NCBI RefSeq assembly: GCF_000371925.1
Contig: NZ_AQVE01000013.1
Span: 1-64,000 of the forward strand
Source of the DNA: Thiolinea disciformis DSM 14473
GTDB lineage: Bacteria > Pseudomonadota > Gammaproteobacteria > Thiotrichales > Thiotrichaceae
Length of the DNA: 64,000 bases
Direction: 5' to 3'
Below the pieces are notes generated by a model. That model worked only from the letters and a program-made list of their open reading frames with translations, was not told where the DNA came from and did no database searches. This document shows positions 8,046-17,800 of this stretch, one piece after another (positions within the stretch are counted from its first letter, which is position 1; every line of letters starts with the position of its first letter). The translations under genes were made by a program, and so were the position numbers.

Positions 8046-9620
8046 TTAAAAGTCAGTAGCAACGCCACCTTCACGCTTACGCCGAGCTACAAAGTCGTCT
8101 AACTCTTCACGAATGGCGTCATCTAATGCGGGTGGCTGATAATTTTCTAGAATTTGTTTGTATAAACGATGAGCGTGCTCATAGGTTGTAGGTTTGCCTG
8201 CTTCTTGCCATGTTTCAAAATTACGCCAATCTGAAACCAGCGGGGCATAGAATGCATCTTTATAACGAGCCATGGTGTGCGCTGTACCAAAATAATGCCC
8301 ACCAGGGCCGACATCTTTCACGGCTTCTAAGGCAAGGCTTGCTTCATCCACCGTAATGCCTTTGAGGTATACAGCCATCATCTGAAGTAAATCAGCATCA
8401 ACAATCAGTTTTTCAAACGAAGCACATAAACCACCTTCTAACCAGCCAGCCCCGTGCATTAAGAAGTTCGCTCCACCCATGATCGCACCCCACAAGGACA
8501 TAGTGGATTCATAAGCAGCCTGTGCATCGACGGTATTGGAGGCACATACATTGGAAGAGCGATAGGGGATTTTATAATGGCGCGCGAGTTGACCACTGAT
8601 TTGAGCCGCCATCACATATTCAGGCGTACCAAACGCGGGCGCACCCGATTTCATATCCACATTCGAGGTAAAGCCGCCATAAACCGCAGGTGCTCCACGT
8701 CTGACCATTTGAGTAAAGGCAATTCCAGCAAGTGCTTCTGCATTTTGTTGCGCAAGAGCACCCGCTATCGTCACAGGAGCCATAGCACCTGCTAGAGTAA
8801 AGGGTGTGAGCATCACCACTTGATTGCGTGCTGACATCTCCATAATGCCTTGCAGCATAGGCTGATCGAGCCGTAGGGGTGAACTGGTATTAATGATCGT
8901 GAATAGGCTAGGTTCTTGATCTAATTGCTCATGGCTGATCCCACGCGCAATGCGGGCGATTTCAATCCCATCTCGATTACGCTGCCGCCCTAAAGAATAA
9001 GCATGAAATACTTTATCGGTTAAAGTCACGCAGTCGGCTAAGCAATCTAAATGACGTACTGAAGCATGAATATCAACCGGTTCGACTGGATAGCCCCCCG
9101 TAAATTGCAAAATATTCAAGCTCTGCATCAAGCGTAAAAAATTACGGTAATCGGCTTGATTACCCGCACGCCGTCCGCCATCCATACTACTAGCATTCGG
9201 TGCACTTGCGACCGTGCCAAAGCTTGTGAAGTTCTTGCCAATAGTTAGATTGTGCTCAGGATTGCGGGCGTGCAGGGTAAAGCTTTCTGGCACGGTCGCA
9301 AGGTAATCCATGATCATATGACGATCAAACTGCACCCGATTACTGCCAGCGGTAACGTTTGCGCCGCAATGCTTCATTAAAGCGCGTGCATCATCGTCCA
9401 AAATATCCATGCCGACTTCTTCGAGAATGCGCATAGAGGTATGGTGGATTTGTTCGAGTTGCTCTTCGTAGATAACCGCAATGGGTTTATAGTCGTTTTT
9501 AAGTTGTTGCCATGGAAGTTGGTGCAAACTTGCGGTGCTACTATCGGTATGACGTTGTCGAGTACGGCGGGTTCGGGCTTGAGAGGAGGTTTCAGTGGGA
9601 AATGTGGGTTCTTGGCTCAT
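8046..9620 (-). CDS. Trimethylamine methyltransferase (MttB) family protein, non-pyrrolysine
   Basis: The 524-residue protein belongs to the MttB superfamily (COG5598). Family features are 'ILEEVGMDILDDDARALMKHCGANV', 'SAPNASSMDGGRRAGNQADYRNFLRLMQSLNI', 'YGGFTSNVDMKSGAPAFGTPEYVMAAQISGQLARHY' and the C-terminal 'GPGGHYFGTAHTMARY'. The frame has no in-frame amber codon, so this is a pyrrolysine-free relative like the glycine-betaine methyltransferases. Characterised members transfer a methyl group from a quaternary amine to a corrinoid protein. I start it at the ATG at 9620 (GGAG upstream). An upstream in-frame extension to 9815 would overlap the TetR gene and has no family sequence. No corrinoid protein gene is nearby. 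Confidence 0.85.
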   Translation of the reverse strand: MSQEPTFPTETSSQARTRRTRQRHTDSSTASLHQLPWQQLKNDYKPIAVIYEEQLEQIHHTSMRILEEVGMDILDDDARALMKHCGANVTAGSNRVQFDRHMIMDYLATVPESFTLHARNPEHNLTIGKNFTSFGTVASAPNASSMDGGRRAGNQADYRNFLRLMQSLNILQFTGGYPVEPVDIHASVRHLDCLADCVTLTDKVFHAYSLGRQRNRDGIEIARIARGISHEQLDQEPSLFTIINTSSPLRLDQPMLQGIMEMSARNQVVMLTPFTLAGAMAPVTIAGALAQQNAEALAGIAFTQMVRRGAPAVYGGFTSNVDMKSGAPAFGTPEYVMAAQISGQLARHYKIPYRSSNVCASNTVDAQAAYESTMSLWGAIMGGANFLMHGAGWLEGGLCASFEKLIVDADLLQMMAVYLKGITVDEASLALEAVKDVGPGGHYFGTAHTMARYKDAFYAPLVSDWRNFETWQEAGKPTTYEHAHRLYKQILENYQPPALDDAIREELDDFVARRKREGGVATDF

Positions 9621-9687
9621 AAAATACACGCTCCAATTCAATGCTTGGGTATGGTGCAAGAGTGTTGAACGTAGTGAAGCTACGTGC

Positions 9688-10311
9688 TCACTCGGTATTA
9701 TGTTGTTGCAATGCTTTTTGTAGGTAGTGCTGAAAACGGGTCTTATCGAGTGATTCACCCGTAAATACCCAGAAGTAGTCTGGATAGAGTTGTACGCGCT
9801 GCTTGAGGGGTTCACCCAATTCCACGGCGTAATAGCCCACCTGTGTGAAGTAAAACACGCGCGCTCGAATCATGGCTTCAGTCGCTTGAAAGTGGTGGTC
9901 TTGAAACAGGCGTTGAAAGGCTTTCAAACGCTTTTGATCTTCCTCCTGCACCAGACGACGCATCTGTGCATCGTGATGTCCCCAATTGCGCATAGCAGCG
10001 TCGAGACTGGGATCAAATAAATTTTCATTGGTCCAACAGTCTGCAATAGCAAGCATGCGGTCTGTAAAATCATCACTACTGGCACAAGCAGCTAATAAAG
10101 CGCCGGTATTTTTCTGCTGCCACTCCTCAATCAATGCTTGCAGTAATTCATCGCGGCTTTTGAAATGCCAATAAAAGCTCCCCCGCGTAATGCCTAACTT
10201 TTCAGCCAGAGTAAGGATGCGTACGCGCTCCACGCCTTCGTGAGTAAGAACCTCGTACGCAGCCTTAATCCAGTCTTTTCGTTCTAAATTTGGGCGATTT
10301 TCGTCGCTCAT
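9688..10311 (-). CDS. TetR/AcrR-family transcriptional regulator
   Basis: The 207-residue regulator has an N-terminal TetR helix-turn-helix at about residues 12-58 ('WIKAAYEVLTHEGVERVRILTLAEKLGITRGSFYWHFKSRDELLQALIEEW') and a variable helical ligand-binding domain after it. It is the first gene of the leftward operon with the MttB homologue, the DMGDH-like enzyme and the PhnD-like protein. It faces the FAD oxidoreductase gene across a 141-bp gap with operator-like repeats. It likely represses both directions until a methylated-amine metabolite binds; this is inferred from position. Confidence 0.9.
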   Translation of the reverse strand: MSDENRPNLERKDWIKAAYEVLTHEGVERVRILTLAEKLGITRGSFYWHFKSRDELLQALIEEWQQKNTGALLAACASSDDFTDRMLAIADCWTNENLFDPSLDAAMRNWGHHDAQMRRLVQEEDQKRLKAFQRLFQDHHFQATEAMIRARVFYFTQVGYYAVELGEPLKQRVQLYPDYFWVFTGESLDKTRFQHYLQKALQQHNTE

Positions 10312-10339
10312 TCAACGCTCTCTACACTCTACATGAGAT

Positions 10340-10383
10340 AACATACACTATTGTATTGACAAGTCCAAACACTAATGTATGTT
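10340..10383. promoter_or_regulatory. Promoter with paired TetR-type operator repeats
   Basis: A sigma70-like promoter for the rightward gene reads TTGACA at 10356-10361, a 16-bp spacer, then TATGTT at 10378-10383. Overlapping it are two copies of ACACTAWTGTAT (10345-10356 and 10369-10380). The first lies within a palindrome, ATACACTATTGTAT (10343-10356). The outer arms 10340-10354 and 10369-10383 also form a larger imperfect inverted repeat. The neighbouring TetR regulator is the likely ligand; binding would block the -35 and -10 boxes. Confidence 0.6.
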
Positions 10384-10452
10384 GATGTGAAAATTTATTT
10401 GAAATAGTCAATCAGTCGCTAAGTAATAAGGCCGTGCAAGGAGATGGAAAGC

Positions 10453-11757
10453 ATGAACAAACAATACGACGCAATTATTATTGGTGCAGGCATCATTGGG
10501 GCGGCGGTCGGTTTAGAGCTTGCAAGGCGCGGTTGGAAAACCTTAAATGTCGATAAGAATGGGGCAGCAGGGTTTGGCTCAACCTCCAATTCTAGCGCGA
10601 TTATACGCACGTATTATTCGACCTTAGATGGCACGGCCATGGCTTATGAGGGTTACCACTACTGGCGCGACTGGGCAAAGTATGTAGGCGTTGAGGATGC
10701 ATCTGGACTAGCGCATTTTAATGAGTGTGGTTGCTTGGTCATGAAAGTAGAACACAATGGCTATTTACAAAAAGCGATGCAGCTTTCTGATCAGTTGGGG
10801 ATTCCTTATCGCGAATTAAATTTGGAAGAGCTTCAGGCGTTTATTCCAGACTATGACCCACGCTTATATTATCCCCCCAAACGCCCAGATGCAGAGGGTT
10901 TCGCCGAACCAACAACGGGTATGTTGCAGGGCGCGGTGCATTGGCCTAAAGGCGGCTATGTCAATGATCCCCAATTGGCAGCCCATAATTTACAGCGTGC
11001 GGCTGAGGCGGCAGGGGGCAGTTTCCGTTTTAATGCGGAAGTCGTAGCGATTCGCCAAGCCAATGGGCGCGTTTGTGGCATTAGTTTAAAAAATGGTGAG
11101 CAGATTGATTCGCCTGTGGTAGTTAACGTAGCAGGGCCACATTCGTCTAAGATCAATGCGCTGGTAGGCTTGACGGATAAGATGAAGATGAGTACCCGTG
11201 CTTTGCGCCAAGAAGTGCCGTATGTGTCACCGCCAGCACATTATGATTATACCAAAGTGGGAATGGTGACTTCAGATAGCGATGTCGCGGTTTATAGTCG
11301 GCCTGCGAGCGGTGGCATGATGTTACTAGGAACAGAAGATCCTGATTGTGATCCTAGAGATTGGGTTGATCCGGATACGATGGATCGTAATCTAACGGAT
11401 GAGGCGGTGATGTATATTATGCGTATGGCGCAACGCTATCCGCAGCTCGGTATTCCTAATCAAGTTCGTGGCACTGTGGAAGCGTATGATGTGACCGAGG
11501 ATTGGATTCCGATCTACGACAAAACCGATTTGCCCGGCTATTACATCGCGATTGGCACGAGTGGTAATCAATTCAAAAACACAGCAGTGGCGGGCAAGAT
11601 GATGGCAACGCTTATTACTGCGTGTGAAGCGGGTCAAGATCACGATAAAGACCCCGTTCAATACACGATGGAATATTTAGGTCGTACCGTGAGTATTGGT
11701 TTCTACTCGCGTAATCGCGAAATTAATCAGGAGAGCAGCTTTTCAGTGTTGGGCTAG
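10453..11757 (+). CDS. FAD-dependent amine oxidoreductase (DAO family)
   Basis: The 434-residue flavoprotein is of the DAO/sarcosine oxidase beta-like family. It has the N-terminal dinucleotide-binding motif 'AIIIGAGIIGAAVGLELARRGW', then 'GSTSNSSAIIRTYYS' and the C-terminal FAD-contacting 'YIAIGTSGNQFKNTAVAGKMMATLI'. I chose the ATG at 10453 because AAGGAG at 10438-10443 is nine bases upstream. The ATG at 10444 touches the Shine-Dalgarno and is unlikely. It is transcribed away from the TetR-MttB-DMGDH operon and probably oxidises a related N-methylated amine or amino acid. It lacks the GcvT tail of the other flavoprotein. The substrate is not determined. Confidence 0.85.
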   Translation: MNKQYDAIIIGAGIIGAAVGLELARRGWKTLNVDKNGAAGFGSTSNSSAIIRTYYSTLDGTAMAYEGYHYWRDWAKYVGVEDASGLAHFNECGCLVMKVEHNGYLQKAMQLSDQLGIPYRELNLEELQAFIPDYDPRLYYPPKRPDAEGFAEPTTGMLQGAVHWPKGGYVNDPQLAAHNLQRAAEAAGGSFRFNAEVVAIRQANGRVCGISLKNGEQIDSPVVVNVAGPHSSKINALVGLTDKMKMSTRALRQEVPYVSPPAHYDYTKVGMVTSDSDVAVYSRPASGGMMLLGTEDPDCDPRDWVDPDTMDRNLTDEAVMYIMRMAQRYPQLGIPNQVRGTVEAYDVTEDWIPIYDKTDLPGYYIAIGTSGNQFKNTAVAGKMMATLITACEAGQDHDKDPVQYTMEYLGRTVSIGFYSRNREINQESSFSVLG

Positions 11758-11975
11758 GGAGTTAATTTAAGCAGATTTTCTGGGATTGAACTCTGTTATC
11801 TAGCTTTTACGGCCTTGCATTCAAGGCTCATAGTGTGACTACACGCTAGCAGCAAGCAGCAAGTTAATCAGGAGGTGCTTAACGATACTTGAAGATCTGG
11901 GAAACTTGGTAGGTCTGGGTAGCCCTACTCAAGTTTGCTATACTTCATATACTTGATCTTCGTTGGTAAATACCC

Positions 11976-13679
11976 GTGCAACCCAAAATTCCCTACGGCT
12001 TAAGTAATTTTAAAAAAGTCATCGAACAAGACTTTGTCTATATCGATAAAACCGCTTATATCCCTAAGTTGGAACAGGCTGGGTCACATTTATTCTTACT
12101 ACGTCCGCGCCGCTTCGGTAAGAGTCTGTTCATTTCCATGTTGGAGTATTACTACGATGTAGCGTATGTGGATGAATTTGATGCACTGTTTGGTAAATTA
12201 CACATCGGACAACAACCCACTCCCCTCAAAAATAGCTATCAAGTGCTGTTCATGGAGTTTAGTGGGATTTCGACGGCTTCTGCGGAAATGGTTTTCCTTG
12301 GTTTTAATACCGCCGTCGAAGTAGGTTTGAGTCAATTTTTGCACCGTTATCACTATTCGCCCGACGTGATGACACAGATTAGTCAAAAAACCTCACCCGC
12401 CGACAAAATGAAAGTGTTTTTTGATGCGGTGTTTCAGGCAGAACAAAAGATCCTCTTCCTTATTGACGAATACGATCACTTTGCGAATGCCGTATTAGCC
12501 GACAGCTTGCAACAATTTCAGCAGATTGTGGGTAAAGGTGGTTTTGTACGCAGCTTCTATGAAACCATCAAAGCTGCCACCCAACGCGGCACAGTAGATC
12601 GCTTGTTTGTCACCGGCGTAACACCCTTAATGCTGGATAGCATGACCAGTGGTTTTAATATTGGCAAAAATATCTCGTTAAGTGAAACCTTCAATGCCAG
12701 CATTGGGTTTACTCAAGCCGAAGTCGATCCATTACTACAAAGGATTATTAGTACTTGCCCTGAGATCGATTCTATTGCACTAAAGCAAGCGGTGCGCGAT
12801 TGGTATAATGGCTATCGCTTTCATTTACAGGCCACCGACACCGTGTATAACTCGGATATGGTGTTGTATTTTATCGATCGCTTTAATTATAAGCGCTGTG
12901 CTTATCCCGAAAACATGCTGGATGAAAACATTGCCTCTGATTACGGTAAAATCATGGCGCTGTTTACCATTGGGGATCGCGATGCGAATTACACCGTGTT
13001 GGATGCCTTGATTAATCAGGGGGAGGTGATTGCCCAGCAGCGGCGTAAATTCGATTTTGACAAAGGCTTTGATCAGGATGACTTCGTTAGCCTTTTAGCC
13101 TACATGGGCTTTATTACCCTCTCGCGTAAGACTTTAGCGGGTGAAGGCTTTGTCATACCCAATCAAGTGATTCGTGAGCTGTATTTTCAATATTTCAAAG
13201 TCGAATTAGAACGGCGTAATCAAATTACTATCTCTAGTCGTGCCATTCTGAATGCGATTGAAGTGTTAGCCTTGCACAATAAGCTTCAACCCTTAATGAG
13301 TGAAGTGGAACGGGTATTACAATTACTCTCCAATCGTGACTCGATGTGGTTGGATGAAGAACATATTAAAACCATTTTGCTCACGCTACTTTACCAGTCG
13401 CCTGTGTATTTCATTCAGAGCGAACGGGAAATGAATCGCAAGTACCCTGATATTTTGCTGTTAGAACGCAGCCCCTATGAGGTGAATTACCAATTCCTGT
13501 TCGAGCTGAAATACAGTAAGAAAAGTGATAAGGACGCAGGTTGGCAGGCTAAGAAGCAGGAAGGGATTCAACAGGTGCAAGGCTATTTACAACTCCCCAC
13601 TATTGGTGCTTTGAATAAGCTCAGTGCGTGGCTGGTTATCACCGATGGGAACAAGGTGGAATGGGTGGCGGTGCAGTGA
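11976..13679 (+). CDS. AAA-ATPase-like protein with C-terminal PD-(D/E)XK nuclease domain
   Basis: The 567-residue protein is of the widespread AAA-ATPase_like (DUF1703-type) family. The N-terminus 'IPYGLSNFKKVIEQDFVYIDKTAYIPKLEQAG' is followed by Walker A 'RPRRFGKSLF' (about residues 44-53) and Walker B 'ILFLIDEYDHF' (about 160-170). A helical region leads to a C-terminal PD-(D/E)XK core with 'PDILLLERS' and 'QFLFELKYSKKSDKDAGWQAKK'. Translation apparently starts at GTG (11976), as no ATG fits. The family is common in anaerobes and filamentous bacteria, is often expanded, and has no settled function; a role in mobile-element or conflict biology is suspected. It stands alone between two gaps. 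Confidence 0.85.
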   Translation: MQPKIPYGLSNFKKVIEQDFVYIDKTAYIPKLEQAGSHLFLLRPRRFGKSLFISMLEYYYDVAYVDEFDALFGKLHIGQQPTPLKNSYQVLFMEFSGISTASAEMVFLGFNTAVEVGLSQFLHRYHYSPDVMTQISQKTSPADKMKVFFDAVFQAEQKILFLIDEYDHFANAVLADSLQQFQQIVGKGGFVRSFYETIKAATQRGTVDRLFVTGVTPLMLDSMTSGFNIGKNISLSETFNASIGFTQAEVDPLLQRIISTCPEIDSIALKQAVRDWYNGYRFHLQATDTVYNSDMVLYFIDRFNYKRCAYPENMLDENIASDYGKIMALFTIGDRDANYTVLDALINQGEVIAQQRRKFDFDKGFDQDDFVSLLAYMGFITLSRKTLAGEGFVIPNQVIRELYFQYFKVELERRNQITISSRAILNAIEVLALHNKLQPLMSEVERVLQLLSNRDSMWLDEEHIKTILLTLLYQSPVYFIQSEREMNRKYPDILLLERSPYEVNYQFLFELKYSKKSDKDAGWQAKKQEGIQQVQGYLQLPTIGALNKLSAWLVITDGNKVEWVAVQ

Positions 13680-13758
13680 ACCTAGAGAGGATGTGTTTTC
13701 GCCAAACCCCACTGATTCGGCTATGCTTAGCGCTACTATCACTTGCTGATTGGTACTT

Positions 13759-14661
13759 ATGAAAGAAAAATACATCAACCTATTCACCGACTTCGGCTTT
13801 AAAAAAGTCTTTGGCGAGGAAGCGAGCAAAATCCATCTCATCAGCTTCCTGAATACTTTGCTGCCTGAAAAGCACCAAATCCAAGAACTACAGTTCAATC
13901 AAAATGAAAGCCAAGGCGCGTCAATTCTTGATCGTAAAGCGATTTTTGATATTAGTTGTGTGAGTGAAAGCGGTGAGTATTTTATTGTTGAACTGCAAAA
14001 AGCTAAGCAGAATTTTTTCAAAGATCGTAGTGTGTTTTACGCTACTTTCCCGATTCAGCAACAAGCAGAACGTGGTGATTGGAATTTTAAGTTAGCTGCC
14101 GTTTACACGATTGGCATTCTAGATTTTGTGTTCGATGAAGAGGATGGTCAGCATAAAGTTGTTCATCAAGTGCAACTGAAAAATCAGCATAATCGAGTAT
14201 TTTACGACAAACTGACTTTTATTTATCTAACCCTACCCAACTTCACCAAAACCTTGGATGAATTAGAAACACTGCAAGATAAGTGGTTCTATGTGTTTCG
14301 CCATCTACATACGTTGGATGATATTCCGCCACGTTTGCGTGAAAAAGTCTTCTTAAGTCTATTTGAAAAAGCCCAGATCGCCCGTTTTGAACCGCAGGAA
14401 CGCTTGGCGTATGAATCCAGTTTAAAGTATTACCGTGACTTGAAAAATGTGATTGATACCGCACGGGGTGAAGGTTGGCAGGAAGGCAAAGAAGAAGGTT
14501 TGGATGAAGGTCGAAAAGAAGGTTTGCAGGAAGGGCAACATAAGAAATCGTTAGAAATCGCGCGTAATTTGCTGACGATGGGTAATATGACAGATGAACA
14601 AATTGCTCAAATTACGGGGTTGTCGTTAGACGAAATTAGCGATTTACGCTCAGCACAGTAG
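13759..14661 (+). CDS. Rpn/PD-(D/E)XK nuclease family protein (transposase-like)
   Basis: The 300-residue protein of the Rpn/YhgA-like PD-(D/E)XK family begins 'MKEKYINLFTDFGFKKVFGEE'. The nuclease core shows 'ILDRKAIFDISCVSESGEYFIVELQKAKQ', giving D...ExQ-type catalytic positions. The C-terminus carries a glycine/glutamate repeat ('GEGWQEGKEEGLDEGRKEGLQEGQ'-type, residues 237-258), which is typical of this family and prone to length change. The ATG at 13759 is preferred to the upstream TTG at 13750. Rpn proteins are recA-independent recombination-promoting nucleases; cellular roles are unclear, with some evidence for phage defence or toxicity. Confidence 0.85.
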   Translation: MKEKYINLFTDFGFKKVFGEEASKIHLISFLNTLLPEKHQIQELQFNQNESQGASILDRKAIFDISCVSESGEYFIVELQKAKQNFFKDRSVFYATFPIQQQAERGDWNFKLAAVYTIGILDFVFDEEDGQHKVVHQVQLKNQHNRVFYDKLTFIYLTLPNFTKTLDELETLQDKWFYVFRHLHTLDDIPPRLREKVFLSLFEKAQIARFEPQERLAYESSLKYYRDLKNVIDTARGEGWQEGKEEGLDEGRKEGLQEGQHKKSLEIARNLLTMGNMTDEQIAQITGLSLDEISDLRSAQ

Positions 14662-14684
14662 TGGGATAGCGCTACCAGTCAATA

Positions 14685-14780
14685 CCCTCACCCTAAATCC
14701 CTCTCCCCAAGTTAGAGGGACTTTGCAAGCCTGCATTTTTTCGCGCCCCTCTACCTTGGGAGAGGGGATGGGGTGAGGGG
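14685..14780. repeat. Large imperfect palindromic repeat (CCCTCACCC...GGGTGAGGG)
   Basis: The two arms (CCCTCACCC at 14685 and GGGTGAGGG at 14771, plus inner CCCTCTCCCCAAG and CTTGGGAGAGGGG) fold into a long imperfect hairpin of about 96 bp. It sits between the convergent nuclease and NACHT genes. Repeats of this sequence type recur as intergenic palindromes in many proteobacteria. It could also act as a bidirectional terminator. It begins about 30 bp beyond the NACHT-FGE stop codon. Confidence 0.8.
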
Positions 14781-14810
14781 CAAATCAGAAAGCAGCATTC
14801 AGAAAGCGAA

Positions 14811-17800
14811 TCAGGGAGAATTCAATAACACTCGAAAACCCACGAAGTAGTTTCGATTGTTAGGATGATTCCTATTACGCACCGCACAACGCACATCCTC
14901 TGTATTACCGTACCAAGAACAGCCGCGTACAATTTTGAAATCCAAGGTATTTAAATCATTCTGCTTAACCTGCGTCTGCTGATAGTCCTCGCCATAAGGA
15001 TAAGCGCAATCGTCTATATCATTCCCCCATCTTGAGCTAGTCCACTCCCACACATTGCCTGTCATATCCCACAAATCCAAAGGGTTTGCAGCAAATAAGC
15101 CTGCCACGCTTGTACGTTCTAGTTCGCTATCCCGATAATTGGCTTTATTAGGCGCTAATTCACCGCAGGCATAAATCAGGTTGGCAGAGCTACGCGCCGC
15201 ATATTCCCATTCATCTTCACGCGGCAAACGTATAGTACCGACCTTAGCATATAAGGCAGCAGGCAAAATCTGCTGTTGATGCCGATTTAACCATTCCACA
15301 TAAGCCAATGCTTCAAACCATGACACACCCACCACAGGATGATTGGCTATATTCCAGTGACTACTTTGCCAAAAATACAGTTGTCGGCGTTGTTTATCTC
15401 GCAAAAGCTGTGATTGGTAAGCATCACGCAGATCTTTATTTTTAAGGTTAGCAATTAAAGCTAAATCACCCGACTGATCACCACGCCACCAATCTTGTGC
15501 CGCTTGAGGCAATGCCCGCCATAGACTTTCATCTTCATACCCGCCTGCATCAACAAAGGCTTGATATTGCGCATTGGTAATGGGTGAGGCGGTCATATAA
15601 AACGGCTGATCAAATACCATGTTCTGTGCTGGCTTTTCATCACCCCAACCATCTTCGCCTTGCGTACCCATTAGGAACTCACCTGTTGGAATTTCACACC
15701 ATTTGAAATCAGGCAAAGGGAAAGAGCGTTTCGTTTGGGTCGCATAACGAATTACATAAGCATCACGCTGAAACGTTAAGCCCTCTCGTGTATCGCCACA
15801 GTGCCCCCAAATCCGTCCCAAACGAGCTTTTTGTGGAATACTTAGGCGGGTGTTATCCCACCATTCTTGTAAATAGTTTTGCAAATCGTGATAAGCCGCG
15901 CTTAGCTCAGGATTACGCTTCGCATCTCGACTCACGACTTTTTCTAAACTATTTTCTAATGCTGCCTCACTAAATAAGCTCATCATACCAAGGTGATTAT
16001 CCACCGCCTCAGCGTCTAAACCGGATAATGGGCGCGATAACACTTGTTGTTTCATTTGCCATAACATGAACTCGGCTTTTTCAATATTCATAGCAAACAA
16101 AAACACCTCACGCCACCAGTCGCGTTGTTCTTCGCTACTGATCATTTCGCGTAATATCCGCTCACGACTCATAGAGCGTTCCATGACATAGGCAGCGGTC
16201 AAATACTCATGGAAAGACTTATGCACAAAACTTAAATCCTCACCGACCGCCACCAAAATCTGACTACGAAAGCGCAGAAAGTTTTGACAGCTATCTTGGT
16301 GTGCAAACCCTAAGCCTGAATATTGTTGCAACTGTGCTTTTAAAGCACTTTCCACAGCATCCACCGAAAATACAATAGTATCCTGCGGCTTCTCCTGAGT
16401 TTGTAGCTGTGCAGTCCGATAAGTGTGTTCTGCCAAGGCTTTCATAGCCTCCAGCAAAATACTCGGGTCAAGTTTTAATATTTCCAGTGCTTGACGTTCT
16501 TCGACAGACAGGGAGTCTTCATAAGGCAATAATTGTTTATTCCAACGCTCCAATAACAACATCACCGCATGTTGGTATAATTCTGCCCGTGATTCGGGCA
16601 AACCGATCTTGGCTTTATCCAATACTAAAATCAAAGTCAGTAATAAAGGTGTTTCGGTTAAGGGGCGAAGTGAAGGGCGTTTGGCAATATTGTTTAATAA
16701 CTGACGGGCATCACTTTCATACGAAGCTTGCTCTTCTGGCGTGTTGGCTACCCGCTGATACCAATGTTGAATAAAGTACTCATAACGCTGTTGTACACTT
16801 AAAGGCTCAAGCTGAAATAAACGAAATCCTAATAAAGCATCATCCCCACCATAGGCATGATTGCGGCTGGTGACAATAATCGCCATATTTTCATAGGTTT
16901 TGTGCCGTGCTAATGCTTGAATCGCTTCCAATAATAGTTGGCGGCGGCTACGTTGTTCAGCTTGTTCATGTGAATTAGAGACCTCATCCAAACCATCTAA
17001 GATTAATACGCCAGAGCGTTCAAAGTCTGTTCGGAAGCTTTCCCACATTAGTTTTAAATTATGCTCATCGACTGCTATCACTTGCCGAACATGCACTTCA
17101 ACCTGTTGGCGCACAAAGTGCATTAACTGCTGACTTAAATCACTAGACTCAAAAATCTTGCTGCCGATTTCACGCAATAAAATCCGCACCACAGGTCGAC
17201 GTTGCCACTGTGGCGGTAAAGTAGGTGTTAGTTCTTTTCCATGATGGCTTTCAATCAAACTAAAGCAAAGATAATTGATAAAGCTACTCTTGCCCGAACC
17301 GACATCACCACGCACCACCATGCGTTTTAGACCTTGCTCTTGTAAATGCGCCAATAATAATTTGGATTCACGTAGAGATTGGTGAGCTAATCCATCCGAT
17401 TTATCAGTGTTGTCTGGCTGAATCTCATACGCCAGTAAATCCACATAAACATCTGCCAACGACACTTGAATTCGTGCTTTTTCTGCATTGGACTGGCTAT
17501 CACGGAAACTACCTAAATCATAGCGTTGGCAAGCTTGGGATAAATGTTCGTAATAATATTGTTCGAGTTGCGAGGGATTAATGACTGGTAATTGAACAAC
17601 AGAGAGTGAGGTTTGTTCGGGTTTCTTTTTGAAGAAAAAATACCAGACTGCTAATAGCGCTACAAAAAACGTAGGAACAACAGCTGTTAATAAAGAGCCT
17701 AATGCCTCAATACTTTGAATATTCGCCCAAAACCAAGCCCCCCACCCCATAACAGGTTCAGCAGGTTTGGCTAATTCATCAGCCAACGCCAAACTTGGGA

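Noticed and set aside
8046-9620. Pyrrolysine-containing MttB
   Set aside because: No in-frame amber codon is present in the continuous reading frame.
9621-9815. N-terminal extension of the MttB homologue
   Set aside because: It overlaps the TetR gene, has no family sequence, and the ATG at 9620 has its own GGAG.
11812-11827. GCCTTG-CATT-CAAGGC hairpin after the FAD oxidoreductase gene
   Set aside because: Short stem with no T-run; not a convincing terminator.
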